From Chryseobacterium antibioticum (GTDB lineage: Bacteria; Bacteroidota; Bacteroidia; Flavobacteriales; Weeksellaceae), in contig NZ_JABBGI010000020.1 of NCBI RefSeq assembly GCF_012927325.1, positions 1 through 64,000 of the forward strand: a stretch of 64,000 nucleotides of DNA. The letters are read 5' to 3'. Below are positions 1 to 9,677 of this stretch, one piece after another. The position numbers and the translations under genes were made by a program. Under the pieces are notes generated by a model. It had not been told where the DNA came from and did not search any database. It saw nothing but the letters and a program-made list of their open reading frames with translations. Position 1 is the first letter of the stretch. Each line of letters opens with the position of its first letter.

Positions 1-88
1 TGGTCGCGGAAAGATGACTTAAGAGTGCTTCGGGGAGAAATTCTAAAACCTGCTTAAGGGAGAATTTGTGATCTTTGAAAACGGGCAT
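1..88 (-). CDS. Transposase N-terminus, cut by the window edge (IS4-like)
   Basis: An open frame begins with ATG at 88 and runs off the left edge, giving about 29 residues that include LEFLPEALLSHLSATT. I recognise this from memory as the start of an IS4-type transposase common in Chryseobacterium and relatives; no catalytic residue is visible because only the N-terminus is present. It lies just downstream of the RHS operon on the same strand, so the accessory island borders a mobile element. It could be a complete IS outside the window or a remnant. Confidence rests on a short stretch of sequence only. Confidence 0.5.
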   Translation of the reverse strand, partial: MPVFKDHKFSLKQVLEFLPEALLSHLSAT

Positions 89-94
89 AAATAA

Positions 95-158
95 TTGATT
101 ATCAACTGCTAATATACAAAATAAAAACAGAAAAACAAATTAATTGTTTGATAATCAG
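95..158. repeat. Inverted repeat upstream of the transposase start
   Basis: TTGATTATCAA (95-105) and TTGATAATCAG (148-158) are complementary at 10 of 11 positions. They sit immediately upstream of the transposase start and could mark the IS end or a regulatory hairpin. The flanking target-site duplication cannot be judged because the other IS end is outside the window. Confidence 0.3.
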
Positions 159-190
159 CAGTATAAGTGTGCTTTTCCGTACGCCAAAAA

Positions 191-221
191 ACAAAAAAGT
201 CGGAAGAATTTTTCTTCCGAC
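191..221 (-). terminator. Rho-independent terminator after the RHS operon
   Basis: GTCGGAAGAA (199-208) pairs with TTCTTCCGAC (212-221) around a 3-base loop. On the minus strand the stem is followed by a run of T (A-run at 191-198 on plus). It closes the minus-strand operon that ends with the small membrane protein at 257-598. Confidence 0.8.
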
Positions 222-256
222 CATGACTAGAAAATTTCCGCTTTTATTTTTTGTTA

Positions 257-598
257 TTATAATCTATATCTATGATTAATAATACTATCTTTTTTGTGGA
301 TACTGAATATTAGTTCACCTTTCTTCTTCACAATAGTATCACCAGCTTCTATTTCATCTTTATATGAACTCCACCATCTATTATAGTGATTGCACTCGCA
401 AGGTTTTTTTGTTAGAGGATTATAACCTTTCGCTTTAAACATATCGGAAGTATATGATGAAGGAGGTGTTTCTACAACTAAAATGCATTCTTCCTCTGCA
501 AGTCTCTTCGCATTGCTTTGATGATCTATACGATTTGTAAAAATGAAAAAAATCAACACAATTACTAAACATATAATTAAGCCTATTTTCGGTTTCAT
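257..598 (-). CDS. Small membrane-anchored protein, possible RHS partner
   Basis: This 113-residue protein is not a family I recognise. Residues 5-21 (IGLIICLVIVLIFFIFT) form one hydrophobic segment, either an uncleaved anchor or a signal sequence, followed by a charged domain with several cysteines (EEEC, CEC). It lies 78 bases after the RHS stop codon, on the same strand and before the shared terminator. Immunity genes of polymorphic toxins usually occupy this position, so an immunity or chaperone role is a reasonable inference but nothing in the sequence proves it. It appears intact and the start ATG at 598 is the first available. Confidence 0.6.
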   Translation of the reverse strand: MKPKIGLIICLVIVLIFFIFTNRIDHQSNAKRLAEEECILVVETPPSSYTSDMFKAKGYNPLTKKPCECNHYNRWWSSYKDEIEAGDTIVKKKGELIFSIHKKDSIINHRYRL

Positions 599-676
599 AT
601 TTTAATTAAATTGAGGGGAGTATTTAACATTTTTACGAAGCCAACTGCCAATTGCTGATGGAGTATTATTAACTTT

Positions 677-3600
677 TTATGTGATATCAGTTGTATGCGT
701 TCTTGAAACGCTTGCATCATAACCAGTTCCTAAATTAAAGCTTGTAGCTTGAGTTCCATAATCAGCACGACCTACATTATTATCATTTGCGCTAAAACTG
801 TGAGAACCTCCATAAAAAACAGAGCCGGAAACTTCTGTAGAATAACCAGTAGCACCTTCAAAAACATTAGTATATTTTGCTCCATCTTTTTCTCCGTATG
901 CATTCATTTGAAATAATGAAAAACCAACATCGCCAGGACTTTTGGCTCCTAATTTCCCTCCATCAGTTTCAAATATTCTAAATTGCTCAGTACCCAAATT
1001 ATAAGCAAGAGAATATGATTTGGTTATATAACCATAACTCATATTAACTGAAACCCCAAAAGCATATTTACCAAACATTTTTGCTTGTGCAGCCCCTAAT
1101 GTTGTCTCATTAACAGCAGTAAAATCTTCAGACCAATTTCCTTCAGTTTTTAATGTTACTTCAGATCCGGAAATAGAAGTATAAGTATTATTTGTTTTGC
1201 CGTCAGAATAACTATCATAACCTGCTGTTGCTGCTTGTGAAGCACTTTTTATCTTATCTTCCCAATGCCACTGTGTACTTCCAGTAGCATCTGTTTTTCC
1301 AACCCAATCCGTCCCTTGCCTTCCATCAGGATCAATAAACCTTAAAGGATTATTAAACGCATAATTATAAGGACTGTGTCGAGTCATCTTTTCAGCCAGC
1401 GGATCAATCACGCCCCATCTTCCTAAGTCTGGCATATAGAATCTTGCACCATAATCATACATTCCTGTCTCCTGGAGCTCCTTCCCATTATACTTGTAAC
1501 TGTAATAGCTTCCCAACTTTGAACTGCTAAGCATTCCCTGAATATGGTTTAATCCAAATGGATAATAGTTATTGGTATCCGTAACTTCCAAAGCGCCTTC
1601 GATGTTTTTGGCAAAACTTACCCTGGCATTTCCAAGGTGATCTCTGTACTGGTAAATATAACGGTTTTCCGTGAAACTGTAAAACCCTTCTGCTGTGGGT
1701 ACAAAATCCAGTTTCCATTCAGGGGGACCTCCAATAACAAGACCATCATTGATGTTTTTATAAGCCTGTTCTTCAAAAGCAGTTTCACTTCTACAAGTCA
1801 GACATAAGCCCCCTCCTTCATTATAATCATACTGAAATCCATCAAGATAATCTGTAATACGTGTGGAGCCTGATAAACCTTTTCTTCCGTAAATCGTATG
1901 GTTTTTTCTGAGCTTTGTTCCATCTGCACGGTACAAATACCCCAACTGCGCATTTCTAGCCTGTCCAAGACCAAATGGATCTACGTATGTTATTGAAAAA
2001 GTATTAGGCAGGTTAAGATAATTGTAAACAATACTCTGTATCCCTTTATCTTTCATCGTGGTCATATTCCCGTTCAGGTCGTAATCAATCATATTGTTTC
2101 CACCTTCATATCCTGCGTCATTTAAGGAGCTTTCAATGACCTGGTTCAAACGGTTTCCTGTATAATTATAGGTAAGATCATCAACAAGCTGTGCGTTTCC
2201 TGTAGGAGCTTTTCCGTTTCTATTTAAATGAGTGATGTTTCCGTTCAGGTCGTAAACTGCATTTTCATTAAAGAAATAATTATTGGGAGCAGTAGTGTAT
2301 GCTTCTCGGTAAATCGCATCTGTCAGTCTGTTCAGCTTATCGTAAATATAATGGTATGCTTTGTAAACATCATCAGCGGTTTTCCAGTGTACTTCTGCAA
2401 TATTCCCTCCATATTGGGGGGCTGACGTGGTAGGAATAGCAGGATCATTGATCTTGGTCATCCAGCCACGAATATTGTATTTGTAATCTATGCTTTGAAG
2501 CGGTGATCCAATGCTGATTCCTCCCACTTTCTTGTTTTCAAGTTGGGAAAGTTCATTATACTTGTTTTGGGCAAGAATTTCTTCTGGATTACTGTCTACC
2601 TGATGCTTATGGACAAGCAGTCTGTTCTGATGATCATAGGTGAAGTTTTCAGTGATCACTCTTTCTGTATCTGTATCTAATCTTTTATGTTTTGTTATAA
2701 CTTTTTGTGGAACGCCAGCAAACTCCAGCTTGGATTCTGTTTTGGTATAGCCTCCCAAATGATTGATGGAATAGGTTCCTACTGCACGACCTTTGGTATC
2801 ATAATAGGTATAGTTTTTTGTCCAGTTATCATCTTCAATATTCTTTACCAAACTCATGACAGGTAATCCTTTGGTGCTTCTTCCGTCAGTTGATGGAGTT
2901 TCTGTCAAAATAGATTCTCCCTGAATGGTGGATGGAAAAGAGGGATTAAAACTGTAAGCAGGATATGTATCATAGTAAGTCAATGACAACAATGTCACCC
3001 AATTTGAAGAGTTTGGATAACTACTGTCCTGATTTCCATAATACACATCCACTCCCTGCCTGTTGAAAGGAGCTGTTGTTACTCTGTTAACATTATTAGA
3101 GCCGAAACCGTCAACTGTACCTTGCTCAACACTTCTTTGGTAGCCTGTTCCGATTCCAGTAATGGCAACTCTTCCGAACTGGTCATATTTGGTATACAAC
3201 CATTGTCCTTTTTCCTTTAAAACAGTGTCTTGGGTGGCAACTAAACGATCCTGTTTATCATACAACATGTATTCCCAGCCTTTTCCAGGTACCTTCTTTT
3301 CAACGAGTCTGTCTCTTCCGTCATAGCGGTATTGGTAACATAGCTCATCATGTTTTACAGTATTAGTGGCAATATCACCACGGATACTTGCAAGCGGTGG
3401 AATAACAAATGCCAGCTGATTATATTCATTATATACATAGTAAGTATCTGCATACTCGTCGGCAGCAATTACTTTTCTGGCCAGAATAAGCTGTCCCTGT
3501 CCGTTTTTGAATTCTATGGTTTCATTGCTATCTTCATCTTTTACAGAGTTTTTGTACAGTTGCCCGTCGGTATATAACCAGTTTTCACCCAAAACAGATT

Positions 3601-4129
3601 TTGTAGCTCCATTTTCCCAAGTGGTAACAGTAGTGAATTTTTTCACCCTATCTGCAACGGTAACGGCATCATAGCCAAATTTTACGGGTTTGTTACTCCA
3701 ATCATTTCCTACCTGTTTCTGTTCAAGGATTCTGTCAAGAGGTGAGTTTTCAAATATCTTTTCTGAAAAGATCTTTTCCGAGCCATAAATATCTGGCTGG
3801 GTAGCATTAGCCAGTGATAAAGGAACAATACCTCCGTTCTGGGTCCCAGATTGCGGAACGGGTAAGTAATCTTTTACCTGCCTTCCGAATGCATCGTATT
3901 CTATATGAGTAACAACATCTCTTCCCAGAGGTGAGGCTTTTACATTGACAATTTGTTTTGGTCTTCCCAGACCATCAAAATACTGAACGGTTTCTGAAGT
4001 TTTTGTAGGTTGGGTACCGTTGTAATCAAGATAAGTCTTGGAATACACATAGTTTTCTCCCTAGGTAAGCTGGGCATGCACTGAATGAGTGAGCAGCAAC
4101 AGCCCAATGGGAATGATTATTTTTTTCAT
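677..4129 (-). pseudogene. RHS repeat protein with an in-frame TAG after the signal peptide
   Basis: The frame starts at ATG 4129 with a signal peptide (MKKIIIPIGLLLLTHSVHAQ), meets TAG at 4063-4061 (codon 23), then stays open for more than 1,100 codons. The segment directly after the stop (GENYVYSKTYL) is the normal N-terminus of this RHS family, so the stop interrupts the gene rather than marking a start. Without readthrough, translation could restart at GTG 4048, giving an unexported 1,123-residue product. Visible domains: YFDGLGRPKQ N-terminal module, many YD repeats, the RHS core (YRDHLGNARVSF, YDYGARFYMPDLGRW, NPLRFIDPDGR), then about 190 residues of variable C-terminus that I do not recognise. 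It is the third gene of a tight operon, 6 bases after the previous stop. A sequencing error could also explain the TAG. Confidence 0.8.
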
Positions 4130-4135
4130 CGTGTG

Positions 4136-7100
4136 TTAGTTTTTGTAATTGTATTGGTATTCTTTCAGCACTTTTCCATTGCTATCATTTTCTCTTACTT
4201 CTTTCAGTCTGTTTGCGGTATCATAAATGTAGAACTCTCTGATGCCGGATGGCGGCGTAATACTTCTTACTCCAACTAATTGATCATAGCTATACGTACT
4301 GACTTGATAAGCTGATAATGCGGAATTATTTCTAAATAGGTCCAAAGCGGAGATCAGTGATTGCTCTGAAGCATCAGTACCCAGCTGACCATCATTAATA
4401 GATTCATTGACAATATTATCGATGAGTGCCTGAGAAATACCAGCAAGCTTAGCACCTCCTATTTTGGCTATAGGCTGGGTTTGGTTATACCCCCAGATGA
4501 TAGTCGTTGAAGTGCCATCTTTTGTCGTGTACTGCTGTAAATTACCTTTGGAATCGTATTTGTCATAGGTAACTTCAGTAGACGGAGCGTTGTTCTGAAG
4601 ATCATAGGAAAGAACGGATAAAGGAAGACCCAGAGAGGAACTGTTGTTGGTAATTTCCGCAACAGTTTTTGGATAAATAGTCTCAGTTCTTGACAGTGTT
4701 TTTATATTGGTTCCAAGGGTTTGGGTTGTAGAAGTTTCTAAAGGAATACCAATCATGTTCTTACTGATCATCAACTGGTTGCCTTTTTCATGAGCATATT
4801 GATATTGGGTTTGCGAATTTGAGTCCGGAAATCTAATGTCAATAGTTAACGGGTTTATATGCTTATAAGAAAAATCATATAAATAATTTGTAATTTCATT
4901 TAGACTCTTACCTTCCAAATAGTTGGTGGAAACAGCCATCATCTTTTTGACCCATGCAGATGTAATTTCATATCTTTCAACATAAAAAACAGGGCTTCGG
5001 GACTGGCAACTTCCGTTGATGTCATACATACTGCAACTGGAAGACTTTAACCCAATAAAGTAAGGTCTGATTGGAATATTTGGAAAGTTGGCACTGTAAT
5101 CACTTGAGAGCTGATTAAAATGATTATCAAACTCATATATCATACTGTCCTTTTTGACTAACTTTTTATTGGAATTATAATATTTTCTATTGAGCAATAC
5201 TCCACGGGCAAATTGGTTATTGGCATACGTAAACAATGGGCTTCGTGCATTTTTTGGATTGGTGTGAGATCTGTTTAAATATTCATCAATAATTTCATAG
5301 TTTTCACTACTGTTATTCAAATTCTTAACTCGAGATGTTACCTTATTGTAGATCGTAGGCTTCCCATTGATTGTCGCAATATTGAAATTTCCTGAATTAC
5401 TAATAACCAATTGTTCACAACTGGCCCCAGTATTCTGATCCTCAGCCACTTCCTGAATGTATGAATAATTAATATCATCCGCCATATATACTCCGGTAGA
5501 TTTGTTATTCTCATCTTTATAGATGAATTCAGTTTCATTGGTAATATTACCAGCATCTATTTTTTTTATCTTCTGAACCCTGATTCCTCCGACTGATTTG
5601 TTATACTGTTTATTTTGGGATGTTTTTTCAAACCATTGTGCATTTAAGGTAGCATAATGGGTGGTAGCTACATTTCCTACATTTCTTATCCTTATTTTGT
5701 AGGACGGTTTTTTATCTTCTGTTATTTCATAATCCTTGTTGATCAGGAATGTTTTGAGAACCGTATTGTTATTGTCAAGTAACTCTCCTACAAAATGTGG
5801 TCCTTCAGGCAGATTAACCTGGTCACTATCATCAGGATTGGCACTACTCTGAAAGGTAATTTTAAAATATACACTGTTTGCATCACTATTAACGCTGAAT
5901 ATACTACCCAGAGGTTCTAGGTTTGAAATCATGAAATTTTTCTTTTCAATTTGGGTTTCTATACCTTCAAAATAGAAATCATCTAATTCATATTGAAATT
6001 CCATTTTCCCACCGGTAGGATATTGAATTTCTTTCAAACTACCTGAAATAGCATAGTTAATGTCTGGATTTTTATTATCCCCATTGCCATATCGCTGATC
6101 GCCATATTCTACATAAGGAATTCCTGTGTTTATAACTTTTCCGTTATAAAAGCCAACATGGTCCGTCTGATCGGAAAGCCTGTTTGGCAATGGGTTATCT
6201 TCATAATATTGAAGTCTGTATTTTGAGTTGTTTTTATTATTGACAACTTCTTTCAATTTTAATCTTTTCGTAGTATATGGAAGTTCAGACCAATAATCAA
6301 ATATAGAAGGAGAATCCCCGCTCACAAAATATTCTTTTATCAAGCTGTAGTCTTCTACCAATGCATTATTTGTATTCCTAATTTCTACTTTATTTAGAGA
6401 GAGTCCATTATTAATATCTTCACGTCCAGTATAAAGAAATTTTATTGTGTTCCCTTCAAAATCAATGCTTTGTAACACATTTTCTGAAAGAACATTTGTT
6501 TTTGTGGCAAATTCCTCGTAGGTTATTCCATTCTGAACTGAACATGCACGAGGAATTTTGAGACCTTTATAGTAATTGCTTAAATAACTATAATTTGTAC
6601 TTGAATAATTAAATTTAATTTCTTTTCCGGAGGTAAGTACAATTTTAGAGATCACAAAATCTGTAGTGTGGGTATCATCAGGAGAGGGTGCTGAGCCTCC
6701 TATATTCAGAATTTGGTTACCTGGAATGAAATAATATTTTACACCTCCATTATCAGTAACCGTAAATGAATCTTCTATTTTTACAGTACTATATGGGATC
6801 TGAATAATTTTACCTAAGCTGTCAAAATAAAATTCTCCAGAAGAACTTCCGGCAACATATGAATAAATATCCGGTTGAGTATCATACTTGGCCAGTCCAT
6901 TGAATCCTGTAGCTTTCATTGCCAGATCATAATCGGTGGGATTACTAGGAACCGGATTAAAGCTTATTGGATTGATATAGGGAATTTTTCCTTTATCTTC
7001 TGCACCAAAAATTTGCTTAGAAAGTGAAATGCCTCCAATTGAGAGTGACCATCCGAGGCCAACTTTTGAAGCAGTCTCTTTAACCTTCACTCCGGATGCA

Positions 7101-7336
7101 TGATATTTTAGAGAAATTGGTAGAGTATAGTCACCCACTTTTATGGTATACAACGGAATATCGACACCAACTGATCCTGTATGAGTAGAGGTCGGCATAT
7201 CAGTGTGTTTTGACAGTTGGGCTGCATCAGGAGATTTTATAGTTAAATTGTATTTGCTATCGCTTGAGTTTACTGACTGGGAATACCCGATCGAGTATGC
7301 TAATACAATAAAAGATAGTATAATTTTTCTTTTCAT
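4136..7336 (-). CDS. Secreted SpvB/YD-repeat-type protein of the RHS module
   Basis: A 1,066-residue protein with a signal peptide (MKRKIILSFIVLAYSIGYSQ). Residues about 50-110 contain PLYTIKVGDYTLPISLKYH and ASKVGLGWSLSIGG, a pattern typical of the SpvB/TcaB-like beta-rich shell that precedes RHS proteins. The C-terminus has YD-type repeats (YDKYDSKGNLQQYTTKDG, YIYDTANRLKEVREND). It lacks the RHS core signature and the variable tip, so it is a partner rather than a second toxin. It starts 7 bases after the T9SS protein's stop and ends 7 bases before the RHS start, so the three are almost certainly co-transcribed. The role, probably surface-exposed shell or export partner of the RHS product, is inferred from context. 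Confidence 0.75.
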   Translation of the reverse strand: MKRKIILSFIVLAYSIGYSQSVNSSDSKYNLTIKSPDAAQLSKHTDMPTSTHTGSVGVDIPLYTIKVGDYTLPISLKYHASGVKVKETASKVGLGWSLSIGGISLSKQIFGAEDKGKIPYINPISFNPVPSNPTDYDLAMKATGFNGLAKYDTQPDIYSYVAGSSSGEFYFDSLGKIIQIPYSTVKIEDSFTVTDNGGVKYYFIPGNQILNIGGSAPSPDDTHTTDFVISKIVLTSGKEIKFNYSSTNYSYLSNYYKGLKIPRACSVQNGITYEEFATKTNVLSENVLQSIDFEGNTIKFLYTGREDINNGLSLNKVEIRNTNNALVEDYSLIKEYFVSGDSPSIFDYWSELPYTTKRLKLKEVVNNKNNSKYRLQYYEDNPLPNRLSDQTDHVGFYNGKVINTGIPYVEYGDQRYGNGDNKNPDINYAISGSLKEIQYPTGGKMEFQYELDDFYFEGIETQIEKKNFMISNLEPLGSIFSVNSDANSVYFKITFQSSANPDDSDQVNLPEGPHFVGELLDNNNTVLKTFLINKDYEITEDKKPSYKIRIRNVGNVATTHYATLNAQWFEKTSQNKQYNKSVGGIRVQKIKKIDAGNITNETEFIYKDENNKSTGVYMADDINYSYIQEVAEDQNTGASCEQLVISNSGNFNIATINGKPTIYNKVTSRVKNLNNSSENYEIIDEYLNRSHTNPKNARSPLFTYANNQFARGVLLNRKYYNSNKKLVKKDSMIYEFDNHFNQLSSDYSANFPNIPIRPYFIGLKSSSCSMYDINGSCQSRSPVFYVERYEITSAWVKKMMAVSTNYLEGKSLNEITNYLYDFSYKHINPLTIDIRFPDSNSQTQYQYAHEKGNQLMISKNMIGIPLETSTTQTLGTNIKTLSRTETIYPKTVAEITNNSSSLGLPLSVLSYDLQNNAPSTEVTYDKYDSKGNLQQYTTKDGTSTTIIWGYNQTQPIAKIGGAKLAGISQALIDNIVNESINDGQLGTDASEQSLISALDLFRNNSALSAYQVSTYSYDQLVGVRSITPPSGIREFYIYDTANRLKEVRENDSNGKVLKEYQYNYKN

Positions 7337-7342
7337 TTGGTT

Positions 7343-8881
7343 TTATTTTTTTATCAGTTTAGCACTTGCTGTTTTATTATTATCCGTTTTTATCGTAACC
7401 AGATAAGCTCCCTGAATTAAATTCTGAGTATTAATCTTCGTCACTTTATTCTTCGTTTTCACAGTCTGAAGCTGTCTTCCACCCATATCGTACAGGATAA
7501 TATCTGCTTCTTTGAATTCAAAGCCTATTTCCACATAAGCATACTCTGAAACAGGATTAGGATAGATTTTAATATCCTGTTTTTCAATCAACTGGTCAAG
7601 CTGTTTATCTCCCAGTTTTACAATCTTCCAGTTTTCTTTTCCTAGTTCCTCAGCACTGGTTCCCGCTAGAATGATTGAACCGTCTCTGTTTAGCTTTATA
7701 TCAGATAATCTTTCTTCTCGTTTTCTGGATTCACCTTTCACATGTTTGCGCCACTGCTCATTTCCATCTGCATTTAAATAAAGCATCCAGAAGGTTTCAT
7801 CGTCAGTTTCAACCCTTCCTTCTGTCTGCCTGTAGCCGCCTAAAAGGAGTCCTTTAGAAGTTTTATCATCTGCTGAACGAAGGACACTCATACCCATCAG
7901 GATATCTCTGTTTTTGAAGCTATAAGACTTCTGCCACATTTCTTCTCCTCTTTCGTTAAGCGAGATTAGCCATAGATCTGTTCCTTCTTCAATACCCACA
8001 GTTTTATTTCCTGATCTTTCTGAACGGCTTTCGCCACCGATGATATAGCCAGTCGATGTCAAGGCTAGGGTTCTTAGATGATCATCTGCTTTTCCTCCGA
8101 AGTTCTTTTCCCATTCTACTTTTCCGTCTTTTGAAAGTTTGATAATATAGTAATCTCCTTCACCAAAGTTTTCAGTTTTCTTTGAACCGCTCAGGTTGCT
8201 TCTGGAATATATCCCTAGCAATGCACCACCATCTCTAGTTGGGATCATTTTCTCTACTTCATCTAACCCACGTCCTCCAAATACGGATTCGGAAAGAGTT
8301 TTTCCGTCTTTGTCTAGTTTTATAATCAAAACATCTTTTGATCCGTAACCTTTAGCAGAGTTCTGCACATTTCCAGCCACAAAAAATCCCAAATCTGTAG
8401 TTTGAATTACTGATCTTGCTTCTTCATCAGATGCTGACCCCAATGTTTTTTGCCAAAGTTCATCCCCAAATTCATTGAGTCTAATCAACCAAATATCGGA
8501 TCCGCCTTTGCTATCGTCTTTTTTATCCAGCCCCTTTTGAGAATAAGTTGTACCAGAAATCAAAAAACCTCCGTCTTGTGTAGAAACGGTTACAGATAAA
8601 TAATCATGGTTTTGACCTGAAAAGTACTTTTCCCAGACCTCCTGACCCTGTTGGTTTAATTTGACTAAATGGAAATCGTAGCCATTGTTTTGTTTACTGT
8701 TTTGCTGTAGCTTACTGCTCTGAATTGAGCTTCCCGTGATCAAATACTGCTGATCGATTGTTGTGGTTACCTGGCTTAAAAAATCCTGTGTACTGGATTT
8801 AATATCCTTTTGCCAGACCACTTCCTGAGCATTGCTCAAGATTGTGCATATGGTAAATGCACTCATGTAGAGTTTTGTCAT
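7343..8881 (-). CDS. T9SS-sorted propeller-like protein, first gene of the RHS module
   Basis: A 512-residue protein with a signal peptide (MTKLYMSAFTICTILSNAQ), then about seven repeats of the form DGGFLISGTT / DIWLIRLNEFGDELWQKT spaced about 55-60 residues, as in beta-propeller or delta-60-type repeat proteins. The last about 75 residues (IYPNPVSEYAYVEIGF to the lysine-rich end ASAKLIKK) match a type A T9SS C-terminal sorting domain, so the mature protein is expected to be exported across the outer membrane and anchored or released. It heads the three-gene operon. No enzymatic motif is visible; a scaffold or adhesin role is inferred. Confidence 0.8.
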   Translation of the reverse strand: MTKLYMSAFTICTILSNAQEVVWQKDIKSSTQDFLSQVTTTIDQQYLITGSSIQSSKLQQNSKQNNGYDFHLVKLNQQGQEVWEKYFSGQNHDYLSVTVSTQDGGFLISGTTYSQKGLDKKDDSKGGSDIWLIRLNEFGDELWQKTLGSASDEEARSVIQTTDLGFFVAGNVQNSAKGYGSKDVLIIKLDKDGKTLSESVFGGRGLDEVEKMIPTRDGGALLGIYSRSNLSGSKKTENFGEGDYYIIKLSKDGKVEWEKNFGGKADDHLRTLALTSTGYIIGGESRSERSGNKTVGIEEGTDLWLISLNERGEEMWQKSYSFKNRDILMGMSVLRSADDKTSKGLLLGGYRQTEGRVETDDETFWMLYLNADGNEQWRKHVKGESRKREERLSDIKLNRDGSIILAGTSAEELGKENWKIVKLGDKQLDQLIEKQDIKIYPNPVSEYAYVEIGFEFKEADIILYDMGGRQLQTVKTKNKVTKINTQNLIQGAYLVTIKTDNNKTASAKLIKK

Positions 8882-8922
8882 CTATTTTTGTGTATTTGTT
8901 AGTTTAACTTAAGTTTATTTTG

Positions 8923-8930
8923 CAAATTTA
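8923..8930 (-). promoter_or_regulatory. -7 promoter box for the T9SS/RHS operon
   Basis: On the minus strand the sequence reads TAAATTTG, matching the Bacteroidetes -7 consensus TAnnTTTG, 41 bases upstream of the start codon at 8881. No clear TTG -33 element is found at the expected distance, so strength is uncertain. Confidence 0.5.
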
Positions 8931-9299
8931 ACATTTTTTAATAGTGATTTAGATCCCATTAATGAGATTTAATATGAATTTTATCACATACAAAGGATTA
9001 TTATATATTTTTAAATCTTTAGTACTACAAATCTATTATAGCATAGCGACAGAACGTGTCGTGTTAAATTATAAATGCACTTATTTTGTAAAAAGCTGGA
9101 AGCATCTAAAATTTTAGTTAAAGGAATAGACATTCGTTTAAAGAGCTTATCTCAAACAAAAACGGTCAGGGTATTGTTATCATAAAGGAGAATTTACCCA
9201 TAAAAAAGCATCAAAATTTAATGTCTGATCCATCTAAAAATGGAGCCCAAAGACTATATCAATTTTGTTTCAAAAAAAATTCACGTTCCGATGTAATTT
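8931..9299. other. Intergenic spacer, AT-rich, no supported gene
   Basis: About 370 bases between the divergent RHS module and the bacteriocin-like gene. It contains a weak small hairpin (CGACA/TGTCG near 9047-9061) and one 36-codon open frame (9075-9185, plus) that I could not connect to any family. Nothing else is supported. Confidence 0.5.
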
Positions 9300-9307
9300 T
9301 ATATTTG
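9300..9307 (+). promoter_or_regulatory. -7 promoter box for the bacteriocin-like gene
   Basis: TATATTTG matches TAnnTTTG. It lies 86 bases upstream of the start codon at 9394, implying a 5' leader of about 80 bases. No convincing -33 TTG at normal spacing. Confidence 0.45.
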
Positions 9308-9393
9308 CAGTAATATATATTTTTTTATATTAGTTCAATAAATACAATATTCGAAAAGCGGATAGAGTAAGAAAAAATTAATCCAAAATTACT

Positions 9394-9588
9394 ATGAAAA
9401 ATTTAAAAAAAATTTCGAGAGAGAGTTTAAAAGCTGTTAAAGGAGGAATTACACAAGAATGTGCAGTCTGGTGGGGTTCAGGTAAGCCATATTATAAAAC
9501 TGAGGCTGCTTGTATTCAAGCAGCTGCAAATAATCCAGATGATTTTCCTTACTGCCATAATGAATGTGGACGTTGGTACGGTTACTAA
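9394..9588 (+). CDS. Double-glycine-leader bacteriocin-like peptide
   Basis: A 64-residue precursor. Residues 1-18 (MKNLKKISRESLKAVKGG) form a classic double-glycine leader with the conserved hydrophobic and acidic spacing (L4, I7, E10, L12, V15, G17-G18). The predicted mature peptide of 46 residues carries four cysteines (C23, C40, C54, C58), two Trp and many Tyr/Gly, compatible with two disulfides or a modified peptide. Leaders of this kind are cut by C39-peptidase ABC exporters; none is encoded in this window, nor is an immunity gene. It is a free-standing unit with its own promoter box and terminator. Antibacterial activity is an inference from the leader; the peptide could equally serve as a signal. 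Confidence 0.75.
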   Translation: MKNLKKISRESLKAVKGGITQECAVWWGSGKPYYKTEAACIQAAANNPDDFPYCHNECGRWYGY

Positions 9589-9605
9589 ATTTTAAAATAA
9601 ATTAC

Positions 9606-9640
9606 AATGGCTGTTTTCTAGTGAAACAGTCATTTTTTTT
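9606..9640 (+). terminator. Terminator of the bacteriocin-like gene
   Basis: AATGGCTGTTT (9606-9616) pairs with AAACAGTCATT (9624-9634) with one G-T pair, followed by a T run. It sits 18 bases after the stop codon. Confidence 0.85.
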
Positions 9641-9677
9641 GTTGAGAATCCCCCAATAGAAGTAGATCCTCAACATG

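Noticed and set aside
4048..4050. GTG at 4048 as the true start of the RHS gene
   Set aside because: It lies inside the conserved N-terminal motif GENYVYSKTYL, and a full signal peptide is encoded in frame upstream; the upstream ATG is the ancestral start.
9075..9185. 36-codon open frame upstream of the bacteriocin-like gene
   Set aside because: No family recognised, no promoter directly before it, and length is close to chance in AT-rich DNA; left as part of the spacer.
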